This document shows, piece by piece, positions 41,829-52,888 of a stretch of DNA of 64,000 bases (position 1 is its first letter; each line of letters opens with the position of its first letter). The stretch covers positions 2,976,001 through 3,040,000 of the forward strand of contig OY744464.1 in the NCBI GenBank assembly GCA_963556145.1, in the 5' to 3' direction. The notes under the pieces are model-generated. The model searched no databases. It was given only the letters and a program-made list of their open reading frames with translations, and was not told where the DNA came from. The translations under genes and the position numbers were made by a program. The stretch is from Hygrocybe punicea (Eukaryota; Basidiomycota; Agaricomycetes; Agaricales; Hygrophoraceae).

Positions 41829-42605
41829 ACTCGCTGGACGATGGGCAGACGAGTACGTCGACATTGCCCTACAGTACTCCCCCATCAACTTCGGATCCCT
41901 GGAGGACTTCACCAAGGAATTCAAACGGCACTTCGAGAAACCGGATCAGAAGAAGGACGCGTTGACGAAGTTGAACGACCTGCGCCAAGGAAAAATGACA
42001 GCTGATGAGTTTTGGATTGAGTTTGACACTCTCCGACGCATCGCTGGACTTGGCGAAATCCTGAATGACAATTATCTCATTCAACTCGTCAAACTTCATA
42101 TGAACAAACCACTGATCGACCAGATCTATACCGGTATGAAGATCCCAACCACCGTCGAAGAATGGCGAACGCAGACGGTCCAATTGGACCAACAATGGCG
42201 ACGTCGTCAGGATCAGATACGATCCATGAGCTCACCGGGGAAGACACGATACAATCCAAACACAGCAACCGCATCGACAACTCCCCGACCACAACAAACA
42301 ACGACACCTCGTCCTCAGTCGGAATCTGTTCCAATGGACGTCGACACACGACGAACCCAACCAAGACAACAAGCGTTTACGCGCTTAACCGATGAACAGC
42401 GACAGGAATACATGAAGAAAGGAATATGTTTCAAATGTCGACAACCAGGACATATTTCCCGAAATTGCCCAGAGCAACAAGGACGGCAACAAGTACGATC
42501 AATGCAGACGATACCACAAACAACGAAACAACAGGACGATGACGGCAAAGACGCCCGAATCGCAGCATTGATGGATGAGTTGACGGCGTTGAAGTTGAAA
42601 CAAGA

Positions 42606-42612
42606 GGGTTTT
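42606..42612 (+). promoter_or_regulatory. -1 frameshift site of C2
   Basis: GGGTTTT directly before the gag TGA (42613-42615), as in C1. Confidence 0.7.
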
Positions 42613-45600
42613 TGAAGAAGCGACGTGAAGCGCAGGAGGCCACGATCGTACGACTCGAGAAAGATGTACACGTATGTAAACAATTCGATAACGTTTTCAT
42701 CAAACTCAAAGTCCTCCGCAACGACCTGAGACAAATAGTGAAACCAGAGCCGAAAGAGGAAAGCAACACGTGGCAAGATACCCATGTTGCGGACGAAGAA
42801 AAGAAACCACTTCCCCCAAAAGAGAAAAGAAAGACAACAATTGAATCCGAATTCAATGCGATGGAAACGATCGTTGCCATTCGATCAACCACGATGGGGT
42901 ATGCCCTTGATCTCTTGAATGATTTTGACATCCACGACCAATGGATGGAAAAGATATCACCAGGATTAGTCTTATCACTCAATCGACGACCCATCGCAGA
43001 AGCAGTACAATGGCTAGTACAAAATATGCCACAAGATTTACCACATGAACCACGAACATTGGAAGCAGTCCGTGCTATAACAAAAAAAGATTCCGAACTT
43101 CGAATGGCTTTGTTGGTCCATGGTTATGTTTCTGTCCCTCAAGATGGACGACAATATCCCATGACGGGTCTGATTGACTGTGGTTGCACCATCTGCGCTA
43201 TTGATATCGGATACGTCAAAGCACATAACATCCCAACAAAACCATATCTGAACCCATTCCATTCCTACATGAGTGATGGAACGCAACCGAAGACAGGACA
43301 AATCACGGAATACTGCGAATTACAAGTACGACTCGGAGATCATCATGAATTACTTCATTTCGCCGTAACGACATTGGCAAAAATGGACATTTTCCTTGGC
43401 TATGATTGGTTAAAGAAGCACAATCCAGAAATTGATTGGCGCGAAAACGAGATCAAGTTCTCGCGATGTCTTTCTGGTTGTGGTACGCCATCAACAATAC
43501 GATCAACAGAATTCAATACAATAGTCTGGGAACGACCTCTTTGGTTTGACCAAATGATGGAAGAGACAATGGATCCAGCACATTTTCGTTCATTCATGAC
43601 GAAATCAACAGAGCTCGCCATAAAAGCACAAGAACAGCAGAAAGAAAAGACATTCGAAGAGCTGGTCCCGGAGACGTACCATGAGTATCGTGACGTGTTT
43701 GAACCGTCTGGTTTCGATGAATTACCAGCGCGAAAACCATGGGATCATGCGATCACTTTGAAACCGGATGCACCAGATCATCATGATTGCAAGCTGTATC
43801 CTTTGTCGCCAAGTGAAAAAGAACACCTTGACAAATTCCTCGACGAAAACCTGAAGACAGGACGGATTCGACCATCGAAGTCACCATATGCTTCCCCCTT
43901 TTTCTTTGTGTCGAAGAAAGATGCAGCAGAACGACGACCAATACAGGATTATCGATGGTTGAACTCATGGACGATTGATGACAAATACCCGTTGCCATTG
44001 ATCAACGATATCATTAATCAATTGGCTGAAGCAAAATACTTCACGAAACTTGATGTACATTGGGGATTCAATAATGTCCGCATCAAAGAAGGCGATGAAC
44101 ACAAAGCCGCCTTTTTGACACCAAAAGGTTTGTTCGAACCAACGGTTATGTTCTTTGGCTTGAAGAATTCACCACCGACATTCCAACGACTGATGAATCA
44201 CGTCTTCCGATATGAGATACGTGAAGGATGGCTGCTGGTATACATGGATGACATCCTGATTTTCTCGAAATCGCTTGAAGAAAACCAAAGACGAACGAAA
44301 CAGGTTCTGAAGATTTTCCGCGAAAATAATCTATTTCTGAAGCCAAAGAAGTGTACATTCGACAAAGAAAAAGTTGATTATCTCGGTCTCATTGTCGGAC
44401 ATGGACAAGTTCAAATGGATCCGATCAAGACCAACGCCATCACCGATTGGCCAGTCCCAACAAACCAGACCGAACTCCAACGTTTCATTGGTTTTCTGAA
44501 CTTTTATCGTCGTTTTGTTGAAAATTTCTCACAGATCGCAAGTCCGTTGCACAAATTAACGGGAAAAGCAAAATGGGATTGGACAGAAGAACAACAAAAT
44601 GCATTCGATCGTCTGAAAGTCATCATAACGACCGACCCAATTCTCGTCTTGCCTGTCCCCAATAGAAAATTCACCATCGAATGCGACGCATCGGATTATG
44701 CGATTGGTGCCATTTTATCGCAAGAACAACCCGATGGCCTTTTTCGCCCTGTCGCGTATATGTCGACAACGATGACACCAGCGGAACGAAATTACCAGAT
44801 ATTCGACAAAGAATTGCTCGCAATCATACGAAGCTTCGAGGAATGGCGACAATTCCTTCTCGGCGCAAAAGAACAGATTGATGTCTTTACTGATCATCGA
44901 AACTTGGAATATTACCGCAAACCACAAGATCTTACTCGACGACAAGCTCGCTGGATCGCATTCCTGCAGGATTATAATTTTCGCCTATTGTATCGCAAAG
45001 GATCACAAAACAAAAAGGCCGACCTCCTTTCTCGACGCGTTGATCACAAGCCAAAAGAAATGGATAATAAAGGTATGATTGGTCTTCCTAACTCATTGTT
45101 CATCCCACCAGAACAAGCAATTCGACAAATATTGCACACTTCTCCTACGAACGATAATATTATTGCCCTCCATCATGACAATCCCACCGCCGGCCATCCC
45201 GGCCGAGACAAAACAATCGAGTTGATTTCACGGACAACAACATGGCCAACTATACGCGAAGATGTGGAACGTTATATCAATGGTTGTACGGGATGTCAAC
45301 AGAATAAACCACGACGTGGAAAGCAACTTGGACAACTTTTCCCACATGACGTACCACCCTATAACTGGCATACAATTTCTGTTGACATGATTGGTCCCCT
45401 ACCGGAGTCACATGGCTTTGACGCCATTCTGGTTGTTGTCGATAAGCGGTCGAAACATCCCATATTTATTGCCACAAATACGACATTGACTTCGGAAGGA
45501 TGGGCACGACTATTCCGTGACCATGTCTTCAAGCGTTTTGGCATGCCACGCTTTGTCATCTCCGATCGCGGTTCTGTTTTCGTCTCACGGTTTATCACCG

Positions 45601-46898
45601 AATTATATTCCCTGATCGGTATCAAAGGACGTCCAACGACAGCATATCATCCACGTGCTGATGGGCAAACAGAACGAATGAACCAAGAACTCGAAATTTT
45701 CCTTCGATTCTTCACCAATTACCGACAAGACGATTGGCATGAATGGCTTGCTCTCGCAGAATTTGCATTAGCCAATCGCGAATCTTCCGCCATCAAAACT
45801 TCCCCCTTCTTTGCAACACAAGGACAACATCCGTGGACAGGCCTCGTACCTGACATACACACACCCATCGCGAACGAAGCCGTTCATGATTTCATTACAC
45901 GAATGAAAACGATACAACAAAAGATCGGCGAAATAGCGGATGTCACAAAGCAAACAATGAAGGATAAGTATGACAGTCATGTCAAAAAAATTGTCTTTTC
46001 CCCTGGTGACAAAGTCTGGCTAAACGGAAAGAATTTAACTACAGATCGACCTAGCAAGAAGCTCGACAATCAACAATTCGGTCCGTTCACCGTTCTCGAT
46101 AAAATCGGTTCTTCATCGTACAAACTGAAATTACCGAAAACCTGGAAAATCTTCCCCATATTCAACGTCGCTCTCCTCTCTCCATTCCGACCTCCTTCTT
46201 CTCCCATTCAACAAAAATATCATCTTCGACCCCCTCCTGAAATTATCGACAATGACGATCATTACGAAATAGAACACATCCTTGATTCCCGTATACGCCG
46301 TAACAAATTATATTATTTAGTGCATTGGCTCGATTACCCCCGCGATGAAGATTCTTGGATCCCCACATCCGAAACCGTTTACTGCCAAGATCTCGTCGAC
46401 GATTTCCATAAGTTACATCCCCGTGCTCCTTCCTCTTTATCACTTCGTTCCCTTTTCACTCTCCCCCCTTCCGTCATCCCTCCTTTCTCTTCTTCCTCCA
46501 TTTTGCTCGCTATTTATCCCCACAATGCTGCCCTCATCCTCGACGGTTCTAAGAACCACGAATTCCGCAAATATCTCTTTCCTCCCGGCGTTACACACGC
46601 TTACCTCTATGAAACCGCTCCCATTGATGCCGTTACCTCCATCGTCGAAATCTCTTCCCCTATCATCACCCCCGCCCAGATTGCTGACATCACCGGATTC
46701 GGCAACCTCGATTTCAACTCTCGCAAAAAGATCTGTCCTTACGCCTTCCCCATTACCCATTGCTATCGCCTCCCATCACCGATCCCTTCCGCCGCCCTTT
46801 CCCACGAATATGACATTTCCACTCCGCATCGTTTCTCTCTTCTCCCTTCCTCCTTCACCCACGATCATCCCGTTAACCCCGATCACCTCGTGTACTAA
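42612..46898 (+). CDS. pol: Pol of C2, with chromodomain and ASCH/PUA-like C-terminus
   Basis: Open for 1428 codons after the frameshift site. The same domain order as C1 is present, with LIDCGCTICAID, LLVYMDDILIFSKS, IECDASDYAIGAIL, VDMIGPLPES, ISDRGSVFVS and a chromodomain (HYEIEHILDSRIRR). The C-terminal domain (about 46497-46800) keeps the same motifs as C1: ILLAIYPHNAALILDGSK, HEFRKYLFPPG, YLYETAPIDAV, GFGNLDFNSRK and YAFPITHCYRLPSPIP. The differences from C1 are scattered, and no stop or frameshift is seen. The stop is TAA 46896-46898, whose last A begins an ATG of an upstream-extended third frame. Confidence 0.93.
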   Translation: MKKRREAQEATIVRLEKDVHVCKQFDNVFIKLKVLRNDLRQIVKPEPKEESNTWQDTHVADEEKKPLPPKEKRKTTIESEFNAMETIVAIRSTTMGYALDLLNDFDIHDQWMEKISPGLVLSLNRRPIAEAVQWLVQNMPQDLPHEPRTLEAVRAITKKDSELRMALLVHGYVSVPQDGRQYPMTGLIDCGCTICAIDIGYVKAHNIPTKPYLNPFHSYMSDGTQPKTGQITEYCELQVRLGDHHELLHFAVTTLAKMDIFLGYDWLKKHNPEIDWRENEIKFSRCLSGCGTPSTIRSTEFNTIVWERPLWFDQMMEETMDPAHFRSFMTKSTELAIKAQEQQKEKTFEELVPETYHEYRDVFEPSGFDELPARKPWDHAITLKPDAPDHHDCKLYPLSPSEKEHLDKFLDENLKTGRIRPSKSPYASPFFFVSKKDAAERRPIQDYRWLNSWTIDDKYPLPLINDIINQLAEAKYFTKLDVHWGFNNVRIKEGDEHKAAFLTPKGLFEPTVMFFGLKNSPPTFQRLMNHVFRYEIREGWLLVYMDDILIFSKSLEENQRRTKQVLKIFRENNLFLKPKKCTFDKEKVDYLGLIVGHGQVQMDPIKTNAITDWPVPTNQTELQRFIGFLNFYRRFVENFSQIASPLHKLTGKAKWDWTEEQQNAFDRLKVIITTDPILVLPVPNRKFTIECDASDYAIGAILSQEQPDGLFRPVAYMSTTMTPAERNYQIFDKELLAIIRSFEEWRQFLLGAKEQIDVFTDHRNLEYYRKPQDLTRRQARWIAFLQDYNFRLLYRKGSQNKKADLLSRRVDHKPKEMDNKGMIGLPNSLFIPPEQAIRQILHTSPTNDNIIALHHDNPTAGHPGRDKTIELISRTTTWPTIREDVERYINGCTGCQQNKPRRGKQLGQLFPHDVPPYNWHTISVDMIGPLPESHGFDAILVVVDKRSKHPIFIATNTTLTSEGWARLFRDHVFKRFGMPRFVISDRGSVFVSRFITELYSLIGIKGRPTTAYHPRADGQTERMNQELEIFLRFFTNYRQDDWHEWLALAEFALANRESSAIKTSPFFATQGQHPWTGLVPDIHTPIANEAVHDFITRMKTIQQKIGEIADVTKQTMKDKYDSHVKKIVFSPGDKVWLNGKNLTTDRPSKKLDNQQFGPFTVLDKIGSSSYKLKLPKTWKIFPIFNVALLSPFRPPSSPIQQKYHLRPPPEIIDNDDHYEIEHILDSRIRRNKLYYLVHWLDYPRDEDSWIPTSETVYCQDLVDDFHKLHPRAPSSLSLRSLFTLPPSVIPPFSSSSILLAIYPHNAALILDGSKNHEFRKYLFPPGVTHAYLYETAPIDAVTSIVEISSPIITPAQIADITGFGNLDFNSRKKICPYAFPITHCYRLPSPIPSAALSHEYDISTPHRFSLLPSSFTHDHPVNPDHLVY

Positions 46899-46978
46899 TG
46901 ACCTACCCTAATCTTCCCTTTCGTATATGTAGTCTGTTCTCTTTTCTTTCCTTCTTTCGCTCTTTACCTTCTTCCCCC

Positions 46979-47743
46979 ATGTCTGCCTCGGACGTTTATC
47001 TCCCTTCTTCCCCTTATTACCGTCTCCTTCCTCCTCGCTTTCGCATCCCTCGTTCGAAACGCCGCCTCTGCGATCGTAGTGTTCGCTTCGCTGTTGACCT
47101 CATGCGTCCCTCTTCCTTTGGCTCCATTCATCCAACGACGGCTATCGCCCATCTTGGCGTTGACCCGTTCTTTGCCCCGCGTTCCTTCTACTCCGTGCGT
47201 CCCATTGGGCCTCCCCCTCCTGCTGTCCCTCCCACCGTTCCCGTCTGGTTTACCGATGATCCCGTCGATCCCTACCGCGAATTCATCGACTGCGCTGCTG
47301 TGTATGATTCCGTTTTCCCTCCGGTTAATCGGGACGATTCCCCTTGTTCCGGGGGTATTGTTACGTTTTACCCCGATTTAACCCCCGCTTCCGACCCCGA
47401 CGTCCCTGACTCGACGTCACAAGACAATATCATAACCTGGGTCCGGAACATCGTCGAAGACAACCAACGACGATATCCCAATCCTCATGATTACCCTCAT
47501 CAACCTATCACCGCCGATACATCATACACATTGATTCAAGCACTTAATAATACCGCGCAACACAATCATCGGATCAGCTGTCTGCTGACACCGGACCTGC
47601 AACACAGCCATTGGCCACCTCGTTGGCACCCCAAAACGCATAGACCACGAAGCCAAGCAAGACGCCGTTCATCCCGGAGCTTGTCCTCCACGCAGCCACG
47701 CATGACGAAGAAGCCGACCCTGAAGTTGTTCACCAGTATATAA
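46979..47743 (+). CDS. Third open reading frame of C2, running into the 3' LTR
   Basis: About 254 residues from MSASDVYLPSSPYYR. The counterpart of 30178-30939, with the same layout: PPRFRIPRSKRRLC, RFAVDLMRPSSFGS, VPVWFTDDPVDPYREF, then the LTR-encoded part from VTFYPDLTP, ending near RRRSSRSLSSTQPRMTKKP. A longer form could start at the ATG that overlaps the pol stop (46898), but C1 lacks that overlap. How it is expressed (splicing, re-initiation or a subgenomic promoter) cannot be told. Confidence 0.65.
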   Translation: MSASDVYLPSSPYYRLLPPRFRIPRSKRRLCDRSVRFAVDLMRPSSFGSIHPTTAIAHLGVDPFFAPRSFYSVRPIGPPPPAVPPTVPVWFTDDPVDPYREFIDCAAVYDSVFPPVNRDDSPCSGGIVTFYPDLTPASDPDVPDSTSQDNIITWVRNIVEDNQRRYPNPHDYPHQPITADTSYTLIQALNNTAQHNHRISCLLTPDLQHSHWPPRWHPKTHRPRSQARRRSSRSLSSTQPRMTKKPTLKLFTSI

Positions 47744-47924
47744 TCATTGACATTCGTAGTCAGTATCCTTAAGTTTAGTATAGCTACTCTTCCCCCGATC
47801 GCTACCACGAAACCCAGATACCTCTCCTCTTTCATCTGCTTGTACTCGCTTTCTTCCATAAACACATCCTCGTTTGGTTTATTGTTGCTGGAGTTCGCCG
47901 CCATAAGAACAGCGATCCGTAACA
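47359..47924 (+). repeat. 3' LTR of C2
   Basis: 566 bases. Differs from 39113-39678 at five transitions as read (for example GATGATATCC versus GACGATATCC, and GTTGCCGG versus GTTGCTGG). It carries the 3' half of the third frame. Confidence 0.92.
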
Positions 47925-48633
47925 CAATCCTACACTGGATGATACCCATCTTCGACCCAACCGTGCAATGCACTTGCCAGACTGCGCACTTGCCTGTTAC
48001 AGCAAGTGTAGACCCCGAATAGGCAATTCTGCACATCACATGATCTGATGACAAATCATCCGAGTCATCCAGACCCCCTCTATTCCTCAATGACACCCAG
48101 GCCTCCAGTTGGATTGCGAGAACATCGACATGAGGACACCTCATGTCCGCCTCATGGTGAAAACATGGTGTAGTTGGACATATTGTAGCTTCATGGTTGG
48201 ATTCCCATTTACCTCCCCTCAAGTCCATTCACTATATCTACTGTCCTTGTTGTTGGTTCGGACTTTTTCTTCTTTCTTTTCCTTACATTTAGTCTGGTTC
48301 TTGGGGCAGACTCATCTTGTTTTGGGTAACCCCCACGGCTCACAATGACATTAGACCTTGACTCCTCCCTCTTAGCAGTGTTGTCTTAGCTGTAAGCAAC
48401 AATGAAAGCTGCTCTTCTTTCCTCTGGAAACCGCCTCCCAGTTAAGTTGATTGTTGCCGGAGCCCGCTGCAGAAGCGATCCGTAACAGTATCCTCCTGGC
48501 AGTGGTGGCATGCTTAGGTTGGGGAACATGTAATAGTGGATCAGCCACATATCCCACTGCCCAACCTCCCTTGTCCCATTGCTGGTGATATGCACCATAC
48601 ACAGAGCACGATTTCAGAGGAATGTCTGATTCT

Positions 48634-51600
48634 TAGGGTTGACCACGGGTACGGGTTCACCCGCGGTATTCCTTATACGGGTTGATCGGGTACGGGTACG
48701 GTTTCGGGATCCCATACCCAAGGCTAGACCGTGACCCGAGGGCACGGTGTACGGGTCTGATACGGGTGTGACGTACAGATCCCATCATGGTCGATCTGTT
48801 ATTGTTCTTTGTTCTCGGTCCGAGTCTGACTGTGAATGACCTTGATGGTCTCCTTACTCCTGCAACTGACTCTGTCTCCCTCGCGTTGACTCGCTCTTCC
48901 TCCCACACTCCTTTATTTCGACTCTCTTTTATCTCTGACTCTCACAATGTCAAGCCTGGATCTTCTTCATGGCTAGCGTATATAAGAGGTCTTGATTCTC
49001 CCGGTGAGTTCATCCCCCAATGGCGAAACGATCCACTAAATCTAAGAAATCTTCCATCTCACAGTCTTCTTCAGCTACCAAGAAGACCTCCTCTTTGCTG
49101 AGCCGCTCTAATCCCGCTATCGCCACCGACAATTCTCAACCTGATGAAGCGGCCAGTAACCCAGACACCGAAGCTAATGCGACAAACTCAGAGCATGAAT
49201 CCGAGTCCCCGGAGGAGCAGCTTAGTGAGTAATCTTTGGTTTTTCTCTCTCATATCCTAACTTCTGTCTAGAGGCACTACAGAAGACGTGGAGATCGCCC
49301 ATCTACAACCTTTTTAAGCCCGACGTCACCATTCAGTACCACGATGGCCGACTTTGCCATTTCTTCCCTTGTGCTGCTCGCCCGTGCAAGACCCCGATTG
49401 GCGGAGTGCGACGCTTCCAAGATTCGAAGGACAGGGCTTCTACAGCCAATCTCAAGGGCCACGCAATCAAGTGCTTCGGTGAAGACGCGGTGAAGCTCGG
49501 GACTGGTGCCAAGAGTGCCCAGAATGGCTCTGTGTTTGCTGCTTTCGCTTTACAAGGCCAGCAACCTCAACAGCGCTCCCATCGCCCGCATACAAACACG
49601 GAGGTTCGGTAAGATCGTATACTATTAGTTTTACAGCGTTCAACTAACATTAAAACTCACACAGTGCGCATCTCGTGAGATGGCTCACCGAGAACAACCG
49701 ACCAACCAATATCATCAACGATCGCGAGCTTCTCATGGCTGGACGGCCGCATCTTTCCCTTCCGGGACGCACATCCATTGTACGCGACGTCAACGCTGCC
49801 TATCTCGAGTGCCATAAGAGGGTCACAACCCTCCTCTGTGTGAGTACCAATTCAATCTTTCGTTTACCTGCCACCGATACATTGCAACAGGCATACCCAG
49901 GCCGTCTACACATTGCCACCGATGCGTGGACCTCGCCGAATCACCATGCCTTTGCCGCGTGGACCATGCACTTTCAGTACAAAGGTGAGATGCTTGGGGT
50001 GTTGATTGACATCAACGAGGTTCCTGAGGTGAGCCGGGCGACTGGGTCACACTGATCGAGTATCTAACATTCTGGCAGTCTCACACTGGTGTGGCACTCG
50101 CATCTGCTTTCCAGGACATGCTCAAGCAGCATGGAATTCAGCATAAGGTCAGTTCAGTGCTATTCAGTAGTTCACATAGTACAGTTGTTATATCAATATA
50201 CCATTGTACTATAGAAACTAACGCGATCGGTCAGATACATGCAATTAACGCAGATAATGCGTCGTCAAATAACACCCAATCTACATCGCTCGCTTGTCGC
50301 AACAATTCATATGAAGAAAATAACCACATACGCTGCTTCAACCATACCATACAGCTCTCGGCCAAGACACTCCTTGCACCGTTTAATCCTGCCCTCTCAT
50401 CTTCGGCACCTCCCGACAGTACTGAAGAGAACGATATCGATATCGACGAAATCCCCGAACTTGAAGGTGTGAGCGATGAGGAAGATGAAGGAGAAGAAGA
50501 GGCAGGTGGATCAGACAGTGAGGATGCGGATGATCACGATGACAATAACGATTTCACCGAGCTTACTGAAGAAGAACGTGAGGAGATCTTGACCAAGACA
50601 GCTGCTGTTCGCGAGACGGTTACCAAGGTGTGACAAACTTGGGGCTCTTTGTCTGTTACTTCTCACATATGATTTGCCAGCTTCGAAAGCTGTCATTCGC
50701 TGTAATTCATTGCACCACCATTGTTCTCCCTGCCTGGTGACGTGCCTGCACATTGCATGACCTCAAGCCAAGACTCATTCCTCGCGATGTCATCACTCGG
50801 TGGAACTCTACATTCGATATGATGGATTTTGCTTGGAAGTATCACAAACCCATTGACAAAATTACGGCCAACAAGAAGTTGAAGCTGCGTCGCTATGAGT
50901 TGGATAACGAAGACTGGTTGATCATTCAAGATCTCCTCGCCCTTCTGCGGGTAAGTCTCTTTCGTTGTCGCTCTTGTACTATTCTTAACGCTGTGTTTTT
51001 CTAGCAATACAAGAAGGCAACAATCTTTTTCTCGGGTGCCTCTGCAAGTGTCATGTCCGTCATTCCCGCCATGGACAAGATCACCAGTGCACTCAATCCG
51101 ACGTCGAAGACATCCTACCACCCTGCACTTCTCGCCACCATGACTTTAGCACGAAAATGGACCAATACTACTCCCTCACTGACTCGTCGCCGATCTATCG
51201 CATTGCCATGGGTTTTTCCGCTCCAGAGTCTAGTTTTTTTGTCATATCTGACTCACTCATTCACAGTGTTGCACCCTGGGCTCAAACTCGAATATTTCAA
51301 GCGGCACGAGTGGGAGAAGGAATGGATTGAGCAGGCAGAGAAATTGGTTCGTGAGGAGTTCATTGCAAAGTACGCAAACAAGGGAGAGAAGGGTCAGGTG
51401 TCGAGCGAAACGTCTTCGAGTGCAACGGTGTGTATTCTCCTTGATGAACTGTCATCTGGCTGATAGATAACCGGTACCAGATGCCCGGGAGTGATGACGA
51501 CTTCGCGAACATTTCCATTGGGCCGAACATAGTTCAATTGCCATCCCACGAACTCGACGAATATCTTCACTGGCCTATCGAAAACATCAAAGAACCCTTG

Positions 51601-52162
51601 AAATGGTGGGTGCAGCACCGTGAGGTCTATCCGGATCTGTCATGGATGGCCATGGAATTTTTAAGCATTCCCGGTGAGTTGGTCATTCTATCAATAAAAC
51701 TAGGACTAATCTAGGTGCGCAACTAGCTACCTCGACTTCTGTTGAGCGGATCTTTTCCCAGGGCCGTCATCTCCTCAGCTTTAGCCGCAATCGCCTCTCG
51801 CCAAAGATGGTTCGAGCTTCCCTGTGCCTCGGTTCCTGGTCTAGGAATGATTTGGTATTGATGGCCGATGTAATGGCAGCGGTCAACTCTGGAATGAAGA
51901 AGAGGAAGTTAGCATCTCAAGAGTCTGTGGAGGTGTAGTTTGGGCTTGGGAAAGCCTCATTGTACCAGTAGTGTATAGTATTTTCGTGTACTACGCCCAA
52001 GAATGTCAATACACCGTGGGTATCCTTGGATTCCCGCGGTTTTGTGTCAACCCTTATATGTTTTAGTACGGTTTATATGTGAACCCGTAAGGGGTGCGGT
52101 GTTAACGGGTATGGGTACGGTGTTAGCTGAGTCAACCCGTACCACACCCGTGGTCAACCTTA
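48634..52162 (+). mobile_element. Full-length hAT DNA transposon (3529 bp)
   Basis: Ends read TAGGGTTGACCACGGGTACG on the left and, on the right, the reverse complement of TAAGGTTGACCACGGGT. A perfect 8-base duplication CTGATTCT flanks it (48626-48633 and 52163-52170). Both ends are rich in ACGGGT/GGGTACGG motifs. It carries one multi-exon transposase gene. Confidence 0.95.
49020..51938 (+). pseudogene. hAT transposase, nearly intact, one premature stop
   Basis: hAT transposases excise and insert DNA through an RNase H-like domain. Exons 49020-49224, 49272-49608 and 49665 onward join with GT-AG introns in phase. A BED-like zinc finger (HFFPCAARPCK ... STANLKGHAIKCFG) is followed by the catalytic core start RLHIATDAWTSPNHHAFAAW. 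Next come INADNASSNNTQ with RCFNHTIQLSAKTLL, the block LIPRDVITRWNSTFDMMDF, and the C-terminal dimerisation motif ATSTSVERIFSQGRHLLSF with NRLSPKMVRASLCLGSW. A TGA at 50738-50740 (LPAW*RACTLHDLKPR) interrupts the frame where Arg (CGA) would be expected. No plausible intron removes it. The stop TAG is at 51936-51938. All other exon joins seem usable, so inactivation may be recent. Confidence 0.85.
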
Positions 52163-52170
52163 CTGATTCT

Positions 52171-52883
52171 GAAGCATGGGGATTGAAGACAACTAAAAAG
52201 GATGAGTCCATGCCATTGGGGTTTTGGTATGGAGCAAAACTCACCCAAGCAAGCTTGGATAGCCTGAGAAATGCTTCATGAGTGACAAAGACACTTTTAT
52301 CTATTGACAGCATGTGCTGACCAAGCTTTTTGCCTGTTGGGAATAACTTGGGGTTTCACTCCATTCATCTTGTGAAGGATCCACCACATGGCTCCAAATG
52401 TGACAAGGACCATCATGACAACAACCACGTTGCTGATGATCCTGCTCTTGGTACTTTTTGTTCCTGAAATGGATTGAATGAATGTCAGATATATGTGTGG
52501 CTCACACCATATAGGAATGCACACGCTGCTATGGTAAAGAGTGGGGCGAGAGCCTATGCAGACAAACTGCAACCATGAGCATAAACAGGATGCATGCCCA
52601 CAACAGTAACATCATACTGTGTAGACATGTGAGACTGCTTCAGTGCAAAACCATTATTTTGGGAGCTCCTGTGATGTGTTTTCAAGTAGGGGCAGCAGGG
52701 GCTCCACATGTGAGACAATACAGGCACAAAGTGCTCGCATTTGTGCTGGAAGTTGGGATATATGGAGTGTGTGGGCATGTGGGATGGCTCTGTGTGCAGA
52801 ACATTTGTGTTTGATGGACTCCAGTAGTGCAGGGGTTGGAGGTTGGTAGGTGAGCTGAACATTCGGACTCATGCAGGTTTTAC
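52171..52883. other. Unassigned sequence of the older locus
   Basis: Between the hAT element and a B solo LTR. No gene is supported. Confidence 0.3.
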
Positions 52884-52888
52884 CAGGT

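Larger units (their letters stand above)
39932..42615 (+). pseudogene. gag: Gag of C2, split by a solo LTR
   Basis: The 5' part (MSDTEENHETQDTTTV to LSYLQGGL) ends at 40163. It resumes after the B solo LTR at 41829 (LAGRWADEYVDIALQ) and runs open to TGA at 42613-42615, with knuckle CFKCRQPGHISRNC. Apart from the insertion and its 5-base duplication the frame is conserved against C1. With gag cut, C2 cannot make its own capsid and would depend on another copy. Confidence 0.92.
39113..47924 (+). mobile_element. Full-length Ty3/Gypsy chromovirus, family C, copy C2
   Basis: LTRs of 566 bases (39113-39678 and 47359-47924) flank gag, pol and the third frame. The target duplication is CAATC (39108-39112 and 47925-47929). 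I count five differences between the LTRs, all transitions. Gag is cut by a B solo LTR (40164-41828); pol and the third frame are open. Without that insertion the element is about 7.14 kb, like C1. Confidence 0.95.
37416..48487 (+). mobile_element. Solo LTR of family B, copy 2, split by a MITE and by Gypsy C2
   Basis: Starts TGTTACGTTTCCAACTCC and ends CGATCCGTAACA. The duplication GTATC flanks the whole (37411-37415 and 48488-48492). Inside are the hAT-type MITE at 38005-38579 and Gypsy C2 at 39113-47924. The left part (to 39112) and right part (from 47930) align with the other B copies without gap. Confidence 0.92.
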
